Positions 1 to 7,481 of a stretch of 64,000 nt of DNA are shown here, piece by piece. The stretch comes from Actinomycetota bacterium (GTDB lineage Bacteria > Actinomycetota > CADDZG01 > JAHWKV01 > JAOPZY01): assembly GCA_035765775.1 (NCBI GenBank), contig DASTWV010000055.1:144756-208755 (forward strand), written 5' to 3'. Position 1 is the stretch's first letter. Each line of letters starts with the position of its first letter. Under the pieces are notes generated by a model. It saw only the letters and a list, made by a program, of their open reading frames with translations, searched no databases and was not told the DNA's origin. A program made the position numbers and the translations under genes.

Positions 1-390
1 TCCGTCCGCCAGACCGAGGAGCTGGTGCGGGAGTACCGGGTGGACGTGCCCAAGGCCCCGCCTGCGCCCCGGCGGCCCCGGGCGGCGCTGGAGGACCTGG
101 GGGAGGCGCTCTCAGAGGCCCTTGCCACCCGGGTCCGGGTCACGATGGGCAAGCGCAAGGGCTGGGTGGTGATCGAGTGCGGCTCCCGGGACGACCTCGA
201 CCGGGTCTGCGAGGGCCTGCTCCGCCAGGGCGGCGGTGAGGACGAGGCCGCCGTGGCCGGCCCCGGCTCTGACGGCGGGGCAACGGAGCGCACATTCGGG
301 GGCCCAGAGGACGCGTTTCACGTGGAACCGGACAGCAGGATGGTGCCGGAACGCTCCTACGAGGACCTTCCGGACGACCCCTTCAGCTAG
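1..390 (+). CDS. parB: Chromosome-partitioning protein ParB, C-terminal part (5' end outside window)
   Basis: The reading frame is open from base 1, so only the last 129 residues are present. The visible start SVRQTEELVRE matches the end of the ParB helical DNA-binding region. After a Pro/Arg-rich linker comes the dimerisation domain, with KGWVVIECGSRDDLDRVCEGLL at about residues 55-76 resembling the family's basic-strand plus helix signature. ParB binds parS sites and loads chromosome around the origin together with ParA. The tail after the dimer domain is long and acidic. The downstream amidase and thioredoxin reductase genes on the opposite strand are classic origin-proximal neighbours in actinobacteria, which supports the call. 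The in-frame ATG-like start near base 25 is internal, not the true start. Confidence 0.9.
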   Translation, partial: SVRQTEELVREYRVDVPKAPPAPRRPRAALEDLGEALSEALATRVRVTMGKRKGWVVIECGSRDDLDRVCEGLLRQGGGEDEAAVAGPGSDGGATERTFGGPEDAFHVEPDSRMVPERSYEDLPDDPFS

Positions 391-500
391 CCCGTCCCTG
401 GCCGTCCCCGCCGGCCGATAGTTGGAGGAGTAGTACATCCCCGGGCTGTACCACGCCGCCAACAAAGAACTGGCCCCCCACCCGCAGGGAATGGCCGTAC

Positions 501-520
501 CAGGGGCACGCCCACCCCTG
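501..520. terminator. Weak hairpin between convergent parB and cwlM
   Basis: CAGGGG and CCCCTG form a 6-bp stem around an 8-base loop in the 183-bp gap between two convergent genes. There is no T-run on either side, so it could serve as a bidirectional terminator only weakly. Nothing else is evident in the gap. Confidence 0.25.
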
Positions 521-573
521 CGGCAGGAGTGGCGCCCCCGCGAGGGGCTCGAGAGGAAGTAGCGCTCCAGGGG

Positions 574-1647
574 CTAGGCAGAGTCCGCCTGGGTGAAGTA
601 GGCGCGCACTGCTGCCGCCACCGCCTCGACGATGCGAGCGGCTGCCCGGGAATCGGCCAGCAGCTTCACATCGTCGGGGTTGGTGATGAAGCCGGGCTCG
701 ATGACCACGGCCGGCATCCGGGTCTCACGGAGCACTGCATACGCCTTGCCGTGCGACCGGCAGTCGATGAGGCCCTCGGCCGCCAGGCGGACCTGCAGAA
801 GGCCGGCCAGATGCTCGCCCGGTTCGGAGGCGACCCCGCCGTGCTCGAAATAGTACGTCGCCGCCCCGGACGCCTCGGGATTGGTGTGCGCGTTCAGGTG
901 CAGGGAGAGGAACAGATCCGCTCGGGCCTCGTTGGCCAGCCGGGCTCGGTCGGACTCCGCCGGCCCGTCGTGGGGGCCCCGCGTGAGCATGACCTCGGCG
1001 CCATCGGCCTCCAGGAGCCCGGCGAGCGCAGTGCCCAAGTGGAAGGTGATCTCACTTTCCGCCTCGCCCGAGGGTCCCCGCTCGCCCGAGTCATCGCCCC
1101 CATGGCCGGCGTCCACCGCGATCCGCTTGCCCACGAGGCCGGGAGGGCCGGACTGGCGTGCCTCGCGCTCCCGGATGCGGGGCCCCAGTCCCATGCGGGT
1201 CACCAGGCGGAGGCGGCGCAGGGCCTGCAGCGTCTCGATCCCAACGATCCCATCATCTTCGATGCCCAGGTTGCGCTGGAAGTCCCGCAGGGCGGCGGCG
1301 GTCTCCACCCCGAAGATGCCGTCGTGCTTGCCGGCATCGAAGCCGAGCGCGTTGAGGCGCATCTGCAGGTCCCGGACGTCGTCACCCCGCAGGTAGGGCT
1401 CCTCCTGGCGCAGGATCCGGCCGCCCAGCGCCCACGAGCTCTCCACCATCGCGCGCCACGTGGCATCACCCACGATCCCATCGACGTCGAGCCCACGCGA
1501 CTGCTGGAATGCCCGGACGGCCTGCTCGGTGGTGGGGCCGAAGAGCCCACCGCGCTCGGCGGGGGCGATGACCAGGCCCAGGTGCTCGAGGCGCGCCTGG
1601 AGGTCCTGCACCGCCCCTGAGTGCTCCCCCCGGCGGATTAGACGCAT
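574..1647 (-). CDS. cwlM: N-acetylmuramoyl-L-alanine amidase with two peptidoglycan-binding domains (CwlM-like)
   Basis: 357 residues. Two PG_binding_1 repeats (about 10-65 and 85-145, each with the DGIVG motif) precede an Amidase_3 zinc domain (about 173-350). The expected catalytic groups are visible: His in DAGHGG, Glu in EAESEITFHL, His in LSLHLNAH and the general-base Glu in VVIEPGF. The enzyme would cleave the amide between muramic acid and the stem peptide. In mycobacteria the CwlM homologue acts mainly as a regulator of peptidoglycan precursor synthesis; here the active site looks complete, so real hydrolase activity is plausible. No signal peptide is visible, which fits a cytoplasmic CwlM-type role. 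It lies 46 bp downstream of trxB on the same strand; the trxA often found between them is absent. Confidence 0.88.
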   Translation of the reverse strand: MRLIRRGEHSGAVQDLQARLEHLGLVIAPAERGGLFGPTTEQAVRAFQQSRGLDVDGIVGDATWRAMVESSWALGGRILRQEEPYLRGDDVRDLQMRLNALGFDAGKHDGIFGVETAAALRDFQRNLGIEDDGIVGIETLQALRRLRLVTRMGLGPRIREREARQSGPPGLVGKRIAVDAGHGGDDSGERGPSGEAESEITFHLGTALAGLLEADGAEVMLTRGPHDGPAESDRARLANEARADLFLSLHLNAHTNPEASGAATYYFEHGGVASEPGEHLAGLLQVRLAAEGLIDCRSHGKAYAVLRETRMPAVVIEPGFITNPDDVKLLADSRAAARIVEAVAAAVRAYFTQADSA

Positions 1648-1693
1648 TCCGCCCAGCCTACTGCCGGAGGCTCGGTCCGGGCCTCAGTCGCTC

Positions 1694-2671
1694 TTAGTGG
1701 CCCTGCTCCTCGAGCCAGCGCTCGGCGTCGATGGCCGCCTGGCAACCGGTGCCAGCAGCGGTGATTGCCTGGCGGTAGGTGTGGTCGACGACATCGCCGG
1801 CGGCGAAGACGCCCTCGACGCTGGTCCGGGTGGCGTACGGGCAGCCCGGCGCCCAGTCCGTGGTGAGGGCGGGGCCGGCCACCAGGTAGCCGGCGGCATC
1901 GAGCTCGAGCTTGCCCTTGAACAGGGTCGTGTTGGGAGTGTGGCCGATGGCCACGAAGATCCCGCCCGCCGCTATTTCGGATACCTCACCGGTGACCAGG
2001 TTCTTGAGACGGGCGCCCGTGACCCGATGCTCGCCGAGCACCTCCTCGATCGCCGAGTTCCAGACGATCGAGATCTTCTCGCTGGTCAGTGCCCGGTCCT
2101 GCATGATCTTCGAGCCCCGGAGCGCGTCCCGGCGGTGGATGAGGGTGACGTGGGTGGCGAACCGCTGCAGGAAGAGGGCCTCCTCCAGCGCGGAATCCCC
2201 GCCGCCGACCACCAGCAGGTCCTGGCCTTTGAAGAACGCCCCGTCGCACGTGGCGCAGGTGGACACGCCCCGGCCCATCATGCGCTGCTCGGAATCCAGG
2301 CCGAGCATCCGCGCCTTGGCGCCGGTGGCGACGATAACCGAGTCCGCCGTGTAGGTGGTCTTGCGAACTGCGATGCGGTAGGGGCGATCGCTGAAGTCAA
2401 CCTCGGTCACGTCATCAGTGACGAACGTCGTCCCGAAGCGCTCCGCCTGCTTGCGGAACAGTGACATGAGGCTGGGGCCCATCACGCCGTCGGGGAACCC
2501 GGGGAAGTTCTCCACCTCGCTGGTGATCATCAGCTGCCCACCGGCATCGAAGCCCTCGATCATGAGCGGGGCGAGGTTGGCCCGGGCGGTGTACAGCGCC
2601 GCCGTCAGGCCGGACGGCCCTGACCCGATGATGACGACCTTGTGGTGCAGCTCCTCGGTGTCTTCGCTCAC
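1694..2671 (-). CDS. trxB: Thioredoxin reductase
   Basis: 325 residues, normal for the low-Mr bacterial enzyme. It has the N-terminal FAD motif GSGPSGLTAALYTARA (about 15-30), the redox-active CATC within GVSTCATCDGAFF (about 135-147), the NADPH-binding GGGDSALEEA, and the C-terminal FAD motif GVFAAGDVVDHTYRQA. It transfers electrons from NADPH through FAD to thioredoxin. The start is a GTG preceded by a close GGAGG. Thioredoxin itself is not encoded next to it, unlike the usual trxB-trxA-cwlM order. A 97-bp gap separates it from the divergent B-box protein gene and may hold both promoters. Confidence 0.96.
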   Translation of the reverse strand: MSEDTEELHHKVVIIGSGPSGLTAALYTARANLAPLMIEGFDAGGQLMITSEVENFPGFPDGVMGPSLMSLFRKQAERFGTTFVTDDVTEVDFSDRPYRIAVRKTTYTADSVIVATGAKARMLGLDSEQRMMGRGVSTCATCDGAFFKGQDLLVVGGGDSALEEALFLQRFATHVTLIHRRDALRGSKIMQDRALTSEKISIVWNSAIEEVLGEHRVTGARLKNLVTGEVSEIAAGGIFVAIGHTPNTTLFKGKLELDAAGYLVAGPALTTDWAPGCPYATRTSVEGVFAAGDVVDHTYRQAITAAGTGCQAAIDAERWLEEQGH

Positions 2672-2768
2672 GGTGCCTCCAACTCCCTCGCGTCCGCCGG
2701 CATTCCCGCTCTCCGGCGGGCAGCATAGGGCCGGGGCGCAGATAGTGGGCAGTAGCCTGGAAGGCCAG

Positions 2769-3251
2769 ATGGCCGGTCAGGCGTGCGTCAACCACCCGAA
2801 GCGGATGACCCGGGTGTCCTGCTCGTCGTGCGGGAACCCGATCTGTACCGCCTGCATGCGGGAGACGCCGGTGGGCATGAAGTGCCCGGCCTGCGCCCGG
2901 CCGAAGCTGCACGCCGGCGCCCTCGGGCGACCCCGGCACTACGCCGCAGCCACCGGCGCCGGCCTGGCGGTGGCCGTGCTCATCGGGGCTCTAGCGACGC
3001 TCGCCCATCTAGGAGTCTTCGGCATCGTGTTGCCGATCATCGCCGGGGTGGTCGTGGGCCGGGCCGTGGCGTGGGGCGCCGCCGGGCATCGCCATGGGCG
3101 GTTCGTGGCGATCGCGGTGGCGACCACTGTGGTGGGGCTTGTGGCTGGGTCGGTGCTGGCTGGGGCGAGCTTCAAGGGCGCCGCCGGCCCCGCGGCGCTG
3201 CTCGGGCTCCTCCTGGCGGCCTTGGCGGCGGGGTTCGCCGCCGGCCAGTAG
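2769..3251 (+). CDS. Small membrane protein with N-terminal B-box-type zinc ribbon
   Basis: 160 residues from the ATG at 2769; a longer upstream extension in the same frame would read antisense into trxB and is rejected. Residues 4-40 hold a cysteine-rich B-box-like motif (CVNHP, CSSCGNPIC, CMRETPVGMKCPACA) of the sort fused to rhomboid proteases in actinobacteria. The rest is about four short hydrophobic segments rich in Gly and Ala. The rhomboid catalytic GxSG/His motifs are missing, so this is a zinc-ribbon membrane protein without evident enzymatic function. It is divergent from trxB and 57 bp upstream of the DUF255 gene. Confidence 0.75.
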   Translation: MAGQACVNHPKRMTRVSCSSCGNPICTACMRETPVGMKCPACARPKLHAGALGRPRHYAAATGAGLAVAVLIGALATLAHLGVFGIVLPIIAGVVVGRAVAWGAAGHRHGRFVAIAVATTVVGLVAGSVLAGASFKGAAGPAALLGLLLAALAAGFAAGQ

Positions 3252-3308
3252 TCCCCAGTTTTTGGGGGCGGCCTTCAGGTAGCAGCCACCCGCTGGCATG
3301 ATGGGCCC

Positions 3309-5351
3309 ATGACCGACCACGCCGCCGTCGAGGGCCGCCGCCCGAACCGCCTCATCGACGAGATGAGCCCCTACCTCCTGCAGCACGCCCACAACCCGGT
3401 GGACTGGTACCCCTGGGGCCCGGAGGCGCTGGAGCGGGCCCGGACCCTCGACCGCCCCATCCTGCTCTCGATCGGGTACGCCGCCTGCCACTGGTGCCAC
3501 GTGATGGAGCGGGAGTCCTTCGAGGACCAGATCACCGCGACCTACATGAACGGCCACTTCGTGTGCATCAAGGTTGACCGGGAGGAGCGGCCCGACCTCG
3601 ACTCGATCTACATGGACGCCGTCCAGCTGCTGACCGGGCAGGGCGGCTGGCCGATGACGATGTTCCTCACCCCCGAGGCGGTCCCGTTCCACGGTGGCAC
3701 CTACTTCCCGCCCGACGACCGGGGCGGGATGCCGTCCTTCATGCGGGTCCTCCGCGCGGTGTCGGAGACCTGGGAGGCCCGCCGGGACGAGATCCGCCAC
3801 CAGAGCGGCCAGGTGCTGGAGCGCCTCCAGATGCTGGCCGGGCTGGCGACGGCCCCGCAGGAGGGAGCCACGGGGGGCGGGGAGCCCCTTGGCGCTGCCG
3901 TGCTGGAAAAGAGCGTGAGCGAACTCGGATCCCGCTTCGACCGGGCCCACGGAGGCTTCGGGCGGGCGCCCAAATTCCCCCAGCCGCCCATCCTTGACCT
4001 GCTCCTACGGGCCTCGGCCGGAGGTTCCGGGTCCGGGCCAGAGCCCGGCTCTGCCCGGGAGATCGTCGAGTTCACCCTGCAGAAGATGGCCCACCAGGGG
4101 ATCTACGACCAGGTGGGCGGTGGCTTCCACCGCTACGCCGTGGACCGCCAGTGGCTGGTGCCGCACTTCGAGAAGATGCTGTACGACAACGCCCAGCTCG
4201 CCCGGCTGTACACCCACGCCTGGCAGGCCTGGAAGGTGCCCCTCTACCGGCGCATCGCCCAGGAGACGCTGGGTTACCTGCTGCGGGACCTCCGGGACCC
4301 CGCCGGCGGGTTCGCCTCCAGCGAGGACGCCGATTCCGAGGGCCACGAGGGCAAGTTCTACGTGTGGGACTTCGCCGAGGTCGAGGCGGTGGCACCCTCC
4401 GCCCTCGAGTACTTCGGGGTGAGCAGGGGGGGCAACTTCGAGGGCAGGAACATCCTCACCGCCGCCTCGGACGAGCCTCCGCCCGGGACGGTTGCCGCCC
4501 TCCTGGAGGCCCGGTCACGCCGGGTCCGCCCCGCCCGGGACGGCAAGGTGCTGACCTCGTGGAACGGCCTGGCCATCGGCGCCTTCGCCGACGCCGGGGC
4601 TGCCTTCGGCCGCCCGGACCTCATCCAGGCCGCCCGGGAGTCCGCCGGCTTCCTGCTGGAGACCGCCCGGGACGGGCAGGGCCGCCTGGTGCACGCCTAC
4701 AAGGACGGCCGGGCGAGCGTTCTCGGGATGATGGAGGACTTCGCCTACCTGGCCGACGGCCTCTTCGCCCTGTGGGAGGCCACCTTCGAGCCCCGCTGGT
4801 TCGAGGCTTCTCTCGCCCTCGCCCGGGAGATGCTCGACCGCTTCTGGGATCCCGCCGGCGGGGCCTTCTTCTCGACCGCCTCCGACCACGAGTCCCTGCT
4901 GGTGCGCCAGAAGGAGCTCATCGAGTCCGTGACCCCCAGCCCGAACGGGGTGGCGGCGCTGCTGCTGCAGAAGCTGGCACTGGTCGTCGGCGACGCGTCG
5001 CTGCAGGAGCGGGCGATGACGCTGCTCGAGGTCGCCCGGGGGCTGATGGAGGCCTCCCCGATCTCGGTGCCCTCGCTGACCAGTGCGCTCAGCTTCCACC
5101 TGGCCAAGGGCAAGGAGGTCGTGGTGGTGGCGGAGGGATCGTTGGCGACGGCCGGCCCGCTCCTGGCCGTCATCCGGGACCACTACCTGCCGAACGCCGT
5201 GCTGGTGGGATCCCCGCCCGGGATCCCCACCCCCCTGCTCGAGGGCAAGGCCGCCCGGGGCGGGGCGCCCACCGCCTACGTGTGCGAGGGCTACGCCTGC
5301 CGGGCGCCGACCACCGACCCTGCGGTGCTGGCGAAGCAGCTGGAGGCCTAG
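3309..5351 (+). CDS. Thioredoxin-like DUF255 / YyaL family protein
   Basis: 680 residues, the usual length of the YyaL/SPATA20 family. The N-terminal DUF255 thioredoxin fold has Cys60 and Cys63 in ACHWCHVM and the flanking NPVDWYPWG and [11 protein letters not shown] motifs. The C-terminal two thirds is an alpha/alpha-barrel like N-acylglucosamine 2-epimerases, with [12 protein letters not shown] and [12 protein letters not shown]. No specific substrate is established for bacterial members. It ends naturally at [16 protein letters not shown] plus about ten residues. That is the same point at which the paralogue at 51447-56213 runs on into a 900-residue extension, so it is the useful single-module reference. 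The ATG start is preceded by GCATGATGGGCCC without a strong ribosome site. Confidence 0.88.
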   Translation: MTDHAAVEGRRPNRLIDEMSPYLLQHAHNPVDWYPWGPEALERARTLDRPILLSIGYAACHWCHVMERESFEDQITATYMNGHFVCIKVDREERPDLDSIYMDAVQLLTGQGGWPMTMFLTPEAVPFHGGTYFPPDDRGGMPSFMRVLRAVSETWEARRDEIRHQSGQVLERLQMLAGLATAPQEGATGGGEPLGAAVLEKSVSELGSRFDRAHGGFGRAPKFPQPPILDLLLRASAGGSGSGPEPGSAREIVEFTLQKMAHQGIYDQVGGGFHRYAVDRQWLVPHFEKMLYDNAQLARLYTHAWQAWKVPLYRRIAQETLGYLLRDLRDPAGGFASSEDADSEGHEGKFYVWDFAEVEAVAPSALEYFGVSRGGNFEGRNILTAASDEPPPGTVAALLEARSRRVRPARDGKVLTSWNGLAIGAFADAGAAFGRPDLIQAARESAGFLLETARDGQGRLVHAYKDGRASVLGMMEDFAYLADGLFALWEATFEPRWFEASLALAREMLDRFWDPAGGAFFSTASDHESLLVRQKELIESVTPSPNGVAALLLQKLALVVGDASLQERAMTLLEVARGLMEASPISVPSLTSALSFHLAKGKEVVVVAEGSLATAGPLLAVIRDHYLPNAVLVGSPPGIPTPLLEGKAARGGAPTAYVCEGYACRAPTTDPAVLAKQLEA

Positions 5352-5476
5352 CTGCCGTACCCGTGGGCCTACGGACCGGAGTCAGCCCCTTCCGGGCAGG
5401 ACGAGGCGGGGACCCACCCGACGTCGAGGCGGCGCCATCGCCCGCCAGCCATGCCGAGCTGGCCAGCGATCCGATA

Positions 5477-5521
5477 TTTGTGCATGGCCGAACAGGATTA
5501 TCATGTCCAGCCATGCACAAA
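5477..5521. repeat. 12-bp perfect inverted repeat, 21-bp spacer
   Basis: TTTGTGCATGGC (5477-5488) is exactly mirrored by GCCATGCACAAA (5510-5521). It sits in the 394-bp gap between the DUF255 gene and the ferritin-like gene. It has no T-run, so a protein-binding site or remnant mobile-element end is as likely as a terminator. The left arm contains the possible start codon of the small ORF at 5484. Nothing else was recognised in the gap. Confidence 0.6.
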
Positions 5522-5744
5522 AGGGGGTCTACCGCTCGCTTCGCGCACACGGCGCGCGTGGCGGTCCCCTTCACTCCTAACGGCCGTCGTGGCGGTGGCG
5601 GCGTTCTTAGGCATGTGGTTGATCGCCGATCTCTACTGGCTATGCCGTTGGGTCATCCGGTCCTTCCGCCGGCCGAGTCCTCGCACCGCATTGAGGGCGT
5701 GCCCTTGCCTGTCGCCTTCGCCTTGGTTGCCTTGGGCGCCTTAG
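5484..5744 (+). CDS. Possible small single-pass membrane protein (weak)
   Basis: 86 codons from ATG 5484, ending just before the convergent ferritin-like gene. Residues around 31-55 form one hydrophobic stretch (LLTAVVAVAAFLGMWLI) followed by basic residues, as in a single-pass protein. Against it: no ribosome-binding site, third-codon positions much less GC-biased than neighbouring genes, and a repetitive Cys/Pro/Trp C-terminus that looks non-coding. The start overlaps the inverted repeat at 5477-5521. I do not recognise a family. Confidence 0.25.
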   Translation: MAEQDYHVQPCTKGGLPLASRTRRAWRSPSLLTAVVAVAAFLGMWLIADLYWLCRWVIRSFRRPSPRTALRACPCLSPSPWLPWAP

Positions 5745-5745
5745 C

Positions 5746-6243
5746 TCAGAACGACAGCGCCTGGTAGATCTCCACGAAGAGCCGGTCCATGTTCTGCACC
5801 ATGTCGCGCTCCTCGGTCTGGCTGTCGTACAGCAAGATGGCGCACGAGTTGGTGTTGGAGGCGTTGGCCAGGCCGTTCAGCTGCTTGTAGGCGGTGGAGT
5901 GGTGCGACGCAATCCGGGCCACCATGTTGCACGCGCACGCGTCGTAGGTGGCGGGCGTCGGGGTCTCGGCCCCGACGTAGTTGGCGAACTCGGCGATGAT
6001 GCCGTCGGTGGCCTCGCTGGTGTCCCGCCGGGGCGGCAGCTTGATCAGGCGGAAGATGTCCTCCAGGCGCTTGACCTGGCCCTGGGTGATGGTGTGGTAC
6101 TTGCCCAGCAGCTCCTGGACCTTGGCGGAGTTCAGTTCCGGCACGATCTTGCCCAGGGCCTCGGCGAACTTCTGCTCGCTGTCGTTGATCACCGCGAGCT
6201 CGTGCTCGAAGAGTTCCCGTGCCGCAGGTTGGTCTGATGCCAT
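5746..6243 (-). CDS. Ferritin-like DUF892 / YciE-type protein
   Basis: 165 residues of predominantly helical sequence starting MASDQPAARELFEHELAVIND. The opening ELFEHELAVINDSEQKFAEAL resembles the first helix of the YciE/YciF ferritin-like family, and a second acidic helix pair follows (IASHHSTAYKQLNGLA; DMVQNMDRLFVEIYQAL). Proteins of this family form four-helix bundles linked to stress; the metal chemistry of this member is not proven. It has a good ribosome site (GAGAGGAGCTATGCG) and is divergent from the pyrophosphatase gene. Confidence 0.6.
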   Translation of the reverse strand: MASDQPAARELFEHELAVINDSEQKFAEALGKIVPELNSAKVQELLGKYHTITQGQVKRLEDIFRLIKLPPRRDTSEATDGIIAEFANYVGAETPTPATYDACACNMVARIASHHSTAYKQLNGLANASNTNSCAILLYDSQTEERDMVQNMDRLFVEIYQALSF

Positions 6244-6304
6244 CGCATAGCTCCTCTCTGTCCGCGCTGCCCGCTACGCTCCGGTGACCAATGAAAGGAG
6301 CGCC

Positions 6305-6823
6305 ATGCCCGACCAATACGTCGTTGTCATCGAGATACCCGCCGGGAGCCGCAACAAATACGAGTACGACCATGACACCGGTGCGATCTTCCTCGACCGC
6401 CGACTGTTCACGGCGACCAGGTATCCCACAGATTATGGCTTCTTCCCGGGTACGCTCGCCGCCGACGGCGACCCCCTGGACGCACTCGTGCTCACCGCCG
6501 ATCCCACATTTCCCGGATGCCACATCCGGGTGCGGCCGGTCGGGGTGTTCTGGATGGAGGACGAGAAGGGGCCGGACGCCAAGGTGCTGAATGTGCCGAT
6601 CGGCGACCCGGTGCTGTCCCGCATCAACTCGATCACCGACCTCGAGGCTGAGCAGCGCAACGAGATCGAGCACTTCTTCACCATCTACAAGGACCTGGAG
6701 CCCGGCAAGCGGGTCTCCACCCGGGGCTGGAGCGGCCCCGAGGAGGCGCAACAGCAGATCGCCATCGCCGCCGACCGCTACACGGCCAGCGAGGGTTCCC
6801 CCAAGGCTACGAAGCCCTCTTGA
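6305..6823 (+). CDS. ppa: Inorganic pyrophosphatase (family I)
   Basis: 172 residues, normal for a bacterial soluble PPase. The landmarks are all present: EIPAGSRNKYEYDHDTG near the N-terminus, YPTDYGFFPGT, the signature DGDPLDALVL with its metal-binding aspartates, and AKVLNVPIGDP. It hydrolyses pyrophosphate released by biosynthetic reactions. ATG 6305 is chosen over an upstream in-frame codon because it has the ribosome site GAAAGGAG and begins the conserved MPDQYVVVIEIP. Its last 17 bases overlap the convergent membrane-protein gene. Confidence 0.96.
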   Translation: MPDQYVVVIEIPAGSRNKYEYDHDTGAIFLDRRLFTATRYPTDYGFFPGTLAADGDPLDALVLTADPTFPGCHIRVRPVGVFWMEDEKGPDAKVLNVPIGDPVLSRINSITDLEAEQRNEIEHFFTIYKDLEPGKRVSTRGWSGPEEAQQQIAIAADRYTASEGSPKATKPS

Positions 6824-7175
6824 TCCGGGCGCCGAGGCCCTCCCCGAGGCCGATGAGCCCCAGGCCGACGATCAGGTGCACGATCTTGACGGCCACCGAC
6901 GGGCCGCCGTTCATGCCGGTCTGGGCAAAGCCGAGGATCGGCGCAGCCAGGCCCCAGATGACGGCCACGGCGATGAAGGTGGTATTGACCTTCGCCTTCG
7001 CGGCCAGAAAGGCCAGGGCGAACACCGCCAGCACCAGGAGGATGGCCAGCGACTCGTGGGCGTGCTCCAGGCTCTGGTGGGTTTCGCCGTGGCGCCAGAG
7101 GAAGATGCCGAGCACCAGCACGGCGAGTCCCAGCACGCGCACGGCCATCTGCAGGATGAGGGGGAGACGCTTCAT
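6807..7175 (-). CDS. Four-helix integral membrane protein, function unknown
   Basis: 122 residues with about four hydrophobic helices (roughly 8-26, 40-60, 66-86 and 95-115) and two histidine-containing loops (WRHGETHQSLEHAHES). It contains no recognised catalytic motif. It overlaps the end of ppa tail to tail by 17 bp. The composition and codon use match neighbouring genes, so it is probably real, but I cannot assign a function. Confidence 0.7.
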   Translation of the reverse strand: MKRLPLILQMAVRVLGLAVLVLGIFLWRHGETHQSLEHAHESLAILLVLAVFALAFLAAKAKVNTTFIAVAVIWGLAAPILGFAQTGMNGGPSVAVKIVHLIVGLGLIGLGEGLGARIKRAS

Positions 7176-7270
7176 GGCGCTGGCAGCATAATCCTCCAGG
7201 CGCGGGGCTCTGGCGCCGAACTAACATTGACGCGGCAGGCAGTGAAGCACGGTGGAAGGAGGGTGGCCAC

Positions 7271-7348
7271 ATGACCGGCGACATACCGCATAGTCCGTCG
7301 CGCCACCCGTCTCCCGCGCTGCACCTGTTACCCCCGCACGGCCGCTAG
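7271..7348 (+). CDS. Putative 25-residue proline-rich leader peptide
   Basis: A 26-codon ORF (with stop) in the 306-bp leader of the MgtE-N/NRAMP genes. It begins MTGDIPHSPSRHPSP and ends LLPPHGR, with six prolines in 25 residues. GGAAGGAGG lies just upstream of its ATG, a better ribosome site than many genes here have. A hairpin followed by CTTTT (7448-7467) lies downstream, before the ribosome site of the next gene. The arrangement recalls the proline-rich MgtL leader that controls mgtA in Salmonella. That comparison is inference, and no homology is claimed. Confidence 0.4.
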   Translation: MTGDIPHSPSRHPSPALHLLPPHGR

Positions 7349-7447
7349 CCCCGCTGCCACACCGGCCCCCCCACACCGGGAGGGCCATCTCCTGGCGGCG
7401 GGGCGGACCACACCGCCGCTGCTTCCGCCCCGTAGCCGACTCCGACT

Positions 7448-7467
7448 CTCGGCTGCGCCGAGCTTTT
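7448..7467 (+). terminator. Terminator-like hairpin in the leader of the MgtE-N/CBS gene
   Basis: CTCGGC and GCCGAG pair around TGC and are followed at once by CTTTT, then by the AGGAGGTGAG ribosome site and the ATG at 7482. A short GC hairpin plus T-run inside a 5' leader is what a transcription attenuator looks like. It could equally be a weak end for an upstream transcript. Confidence 0.45.
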
Positions 7468-7481
7468 CCAGGAGGTGAGCC

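Noticed and set aside
529..1620. A 363-codon frame opposite the CwlM-type amidase
   Set aside because: The minus-strand frame carries all amidase and peptidoglycan-binding motifs; this one shows none.
2418..2768. An N-terminal extension of the B-box membrane protein
   Set aside because: It would read antisense through the start of trxB; the conserved cysteine motif begins right after ATG 2769.
4151..5767. A 538-codon frame overlapping the first DUF255 gene
   Set aside because: It is out of frame with the conserved CHWC protein and reads as Arg/Gly/Pro repeats.
7176..7481. M-box or yybP-ykoY riboswitch in the leader of the metal-transport genes
   Set aside because: I looked for their conserved cores and did not see them; only the leader ORF and the short hairpin are supportable.
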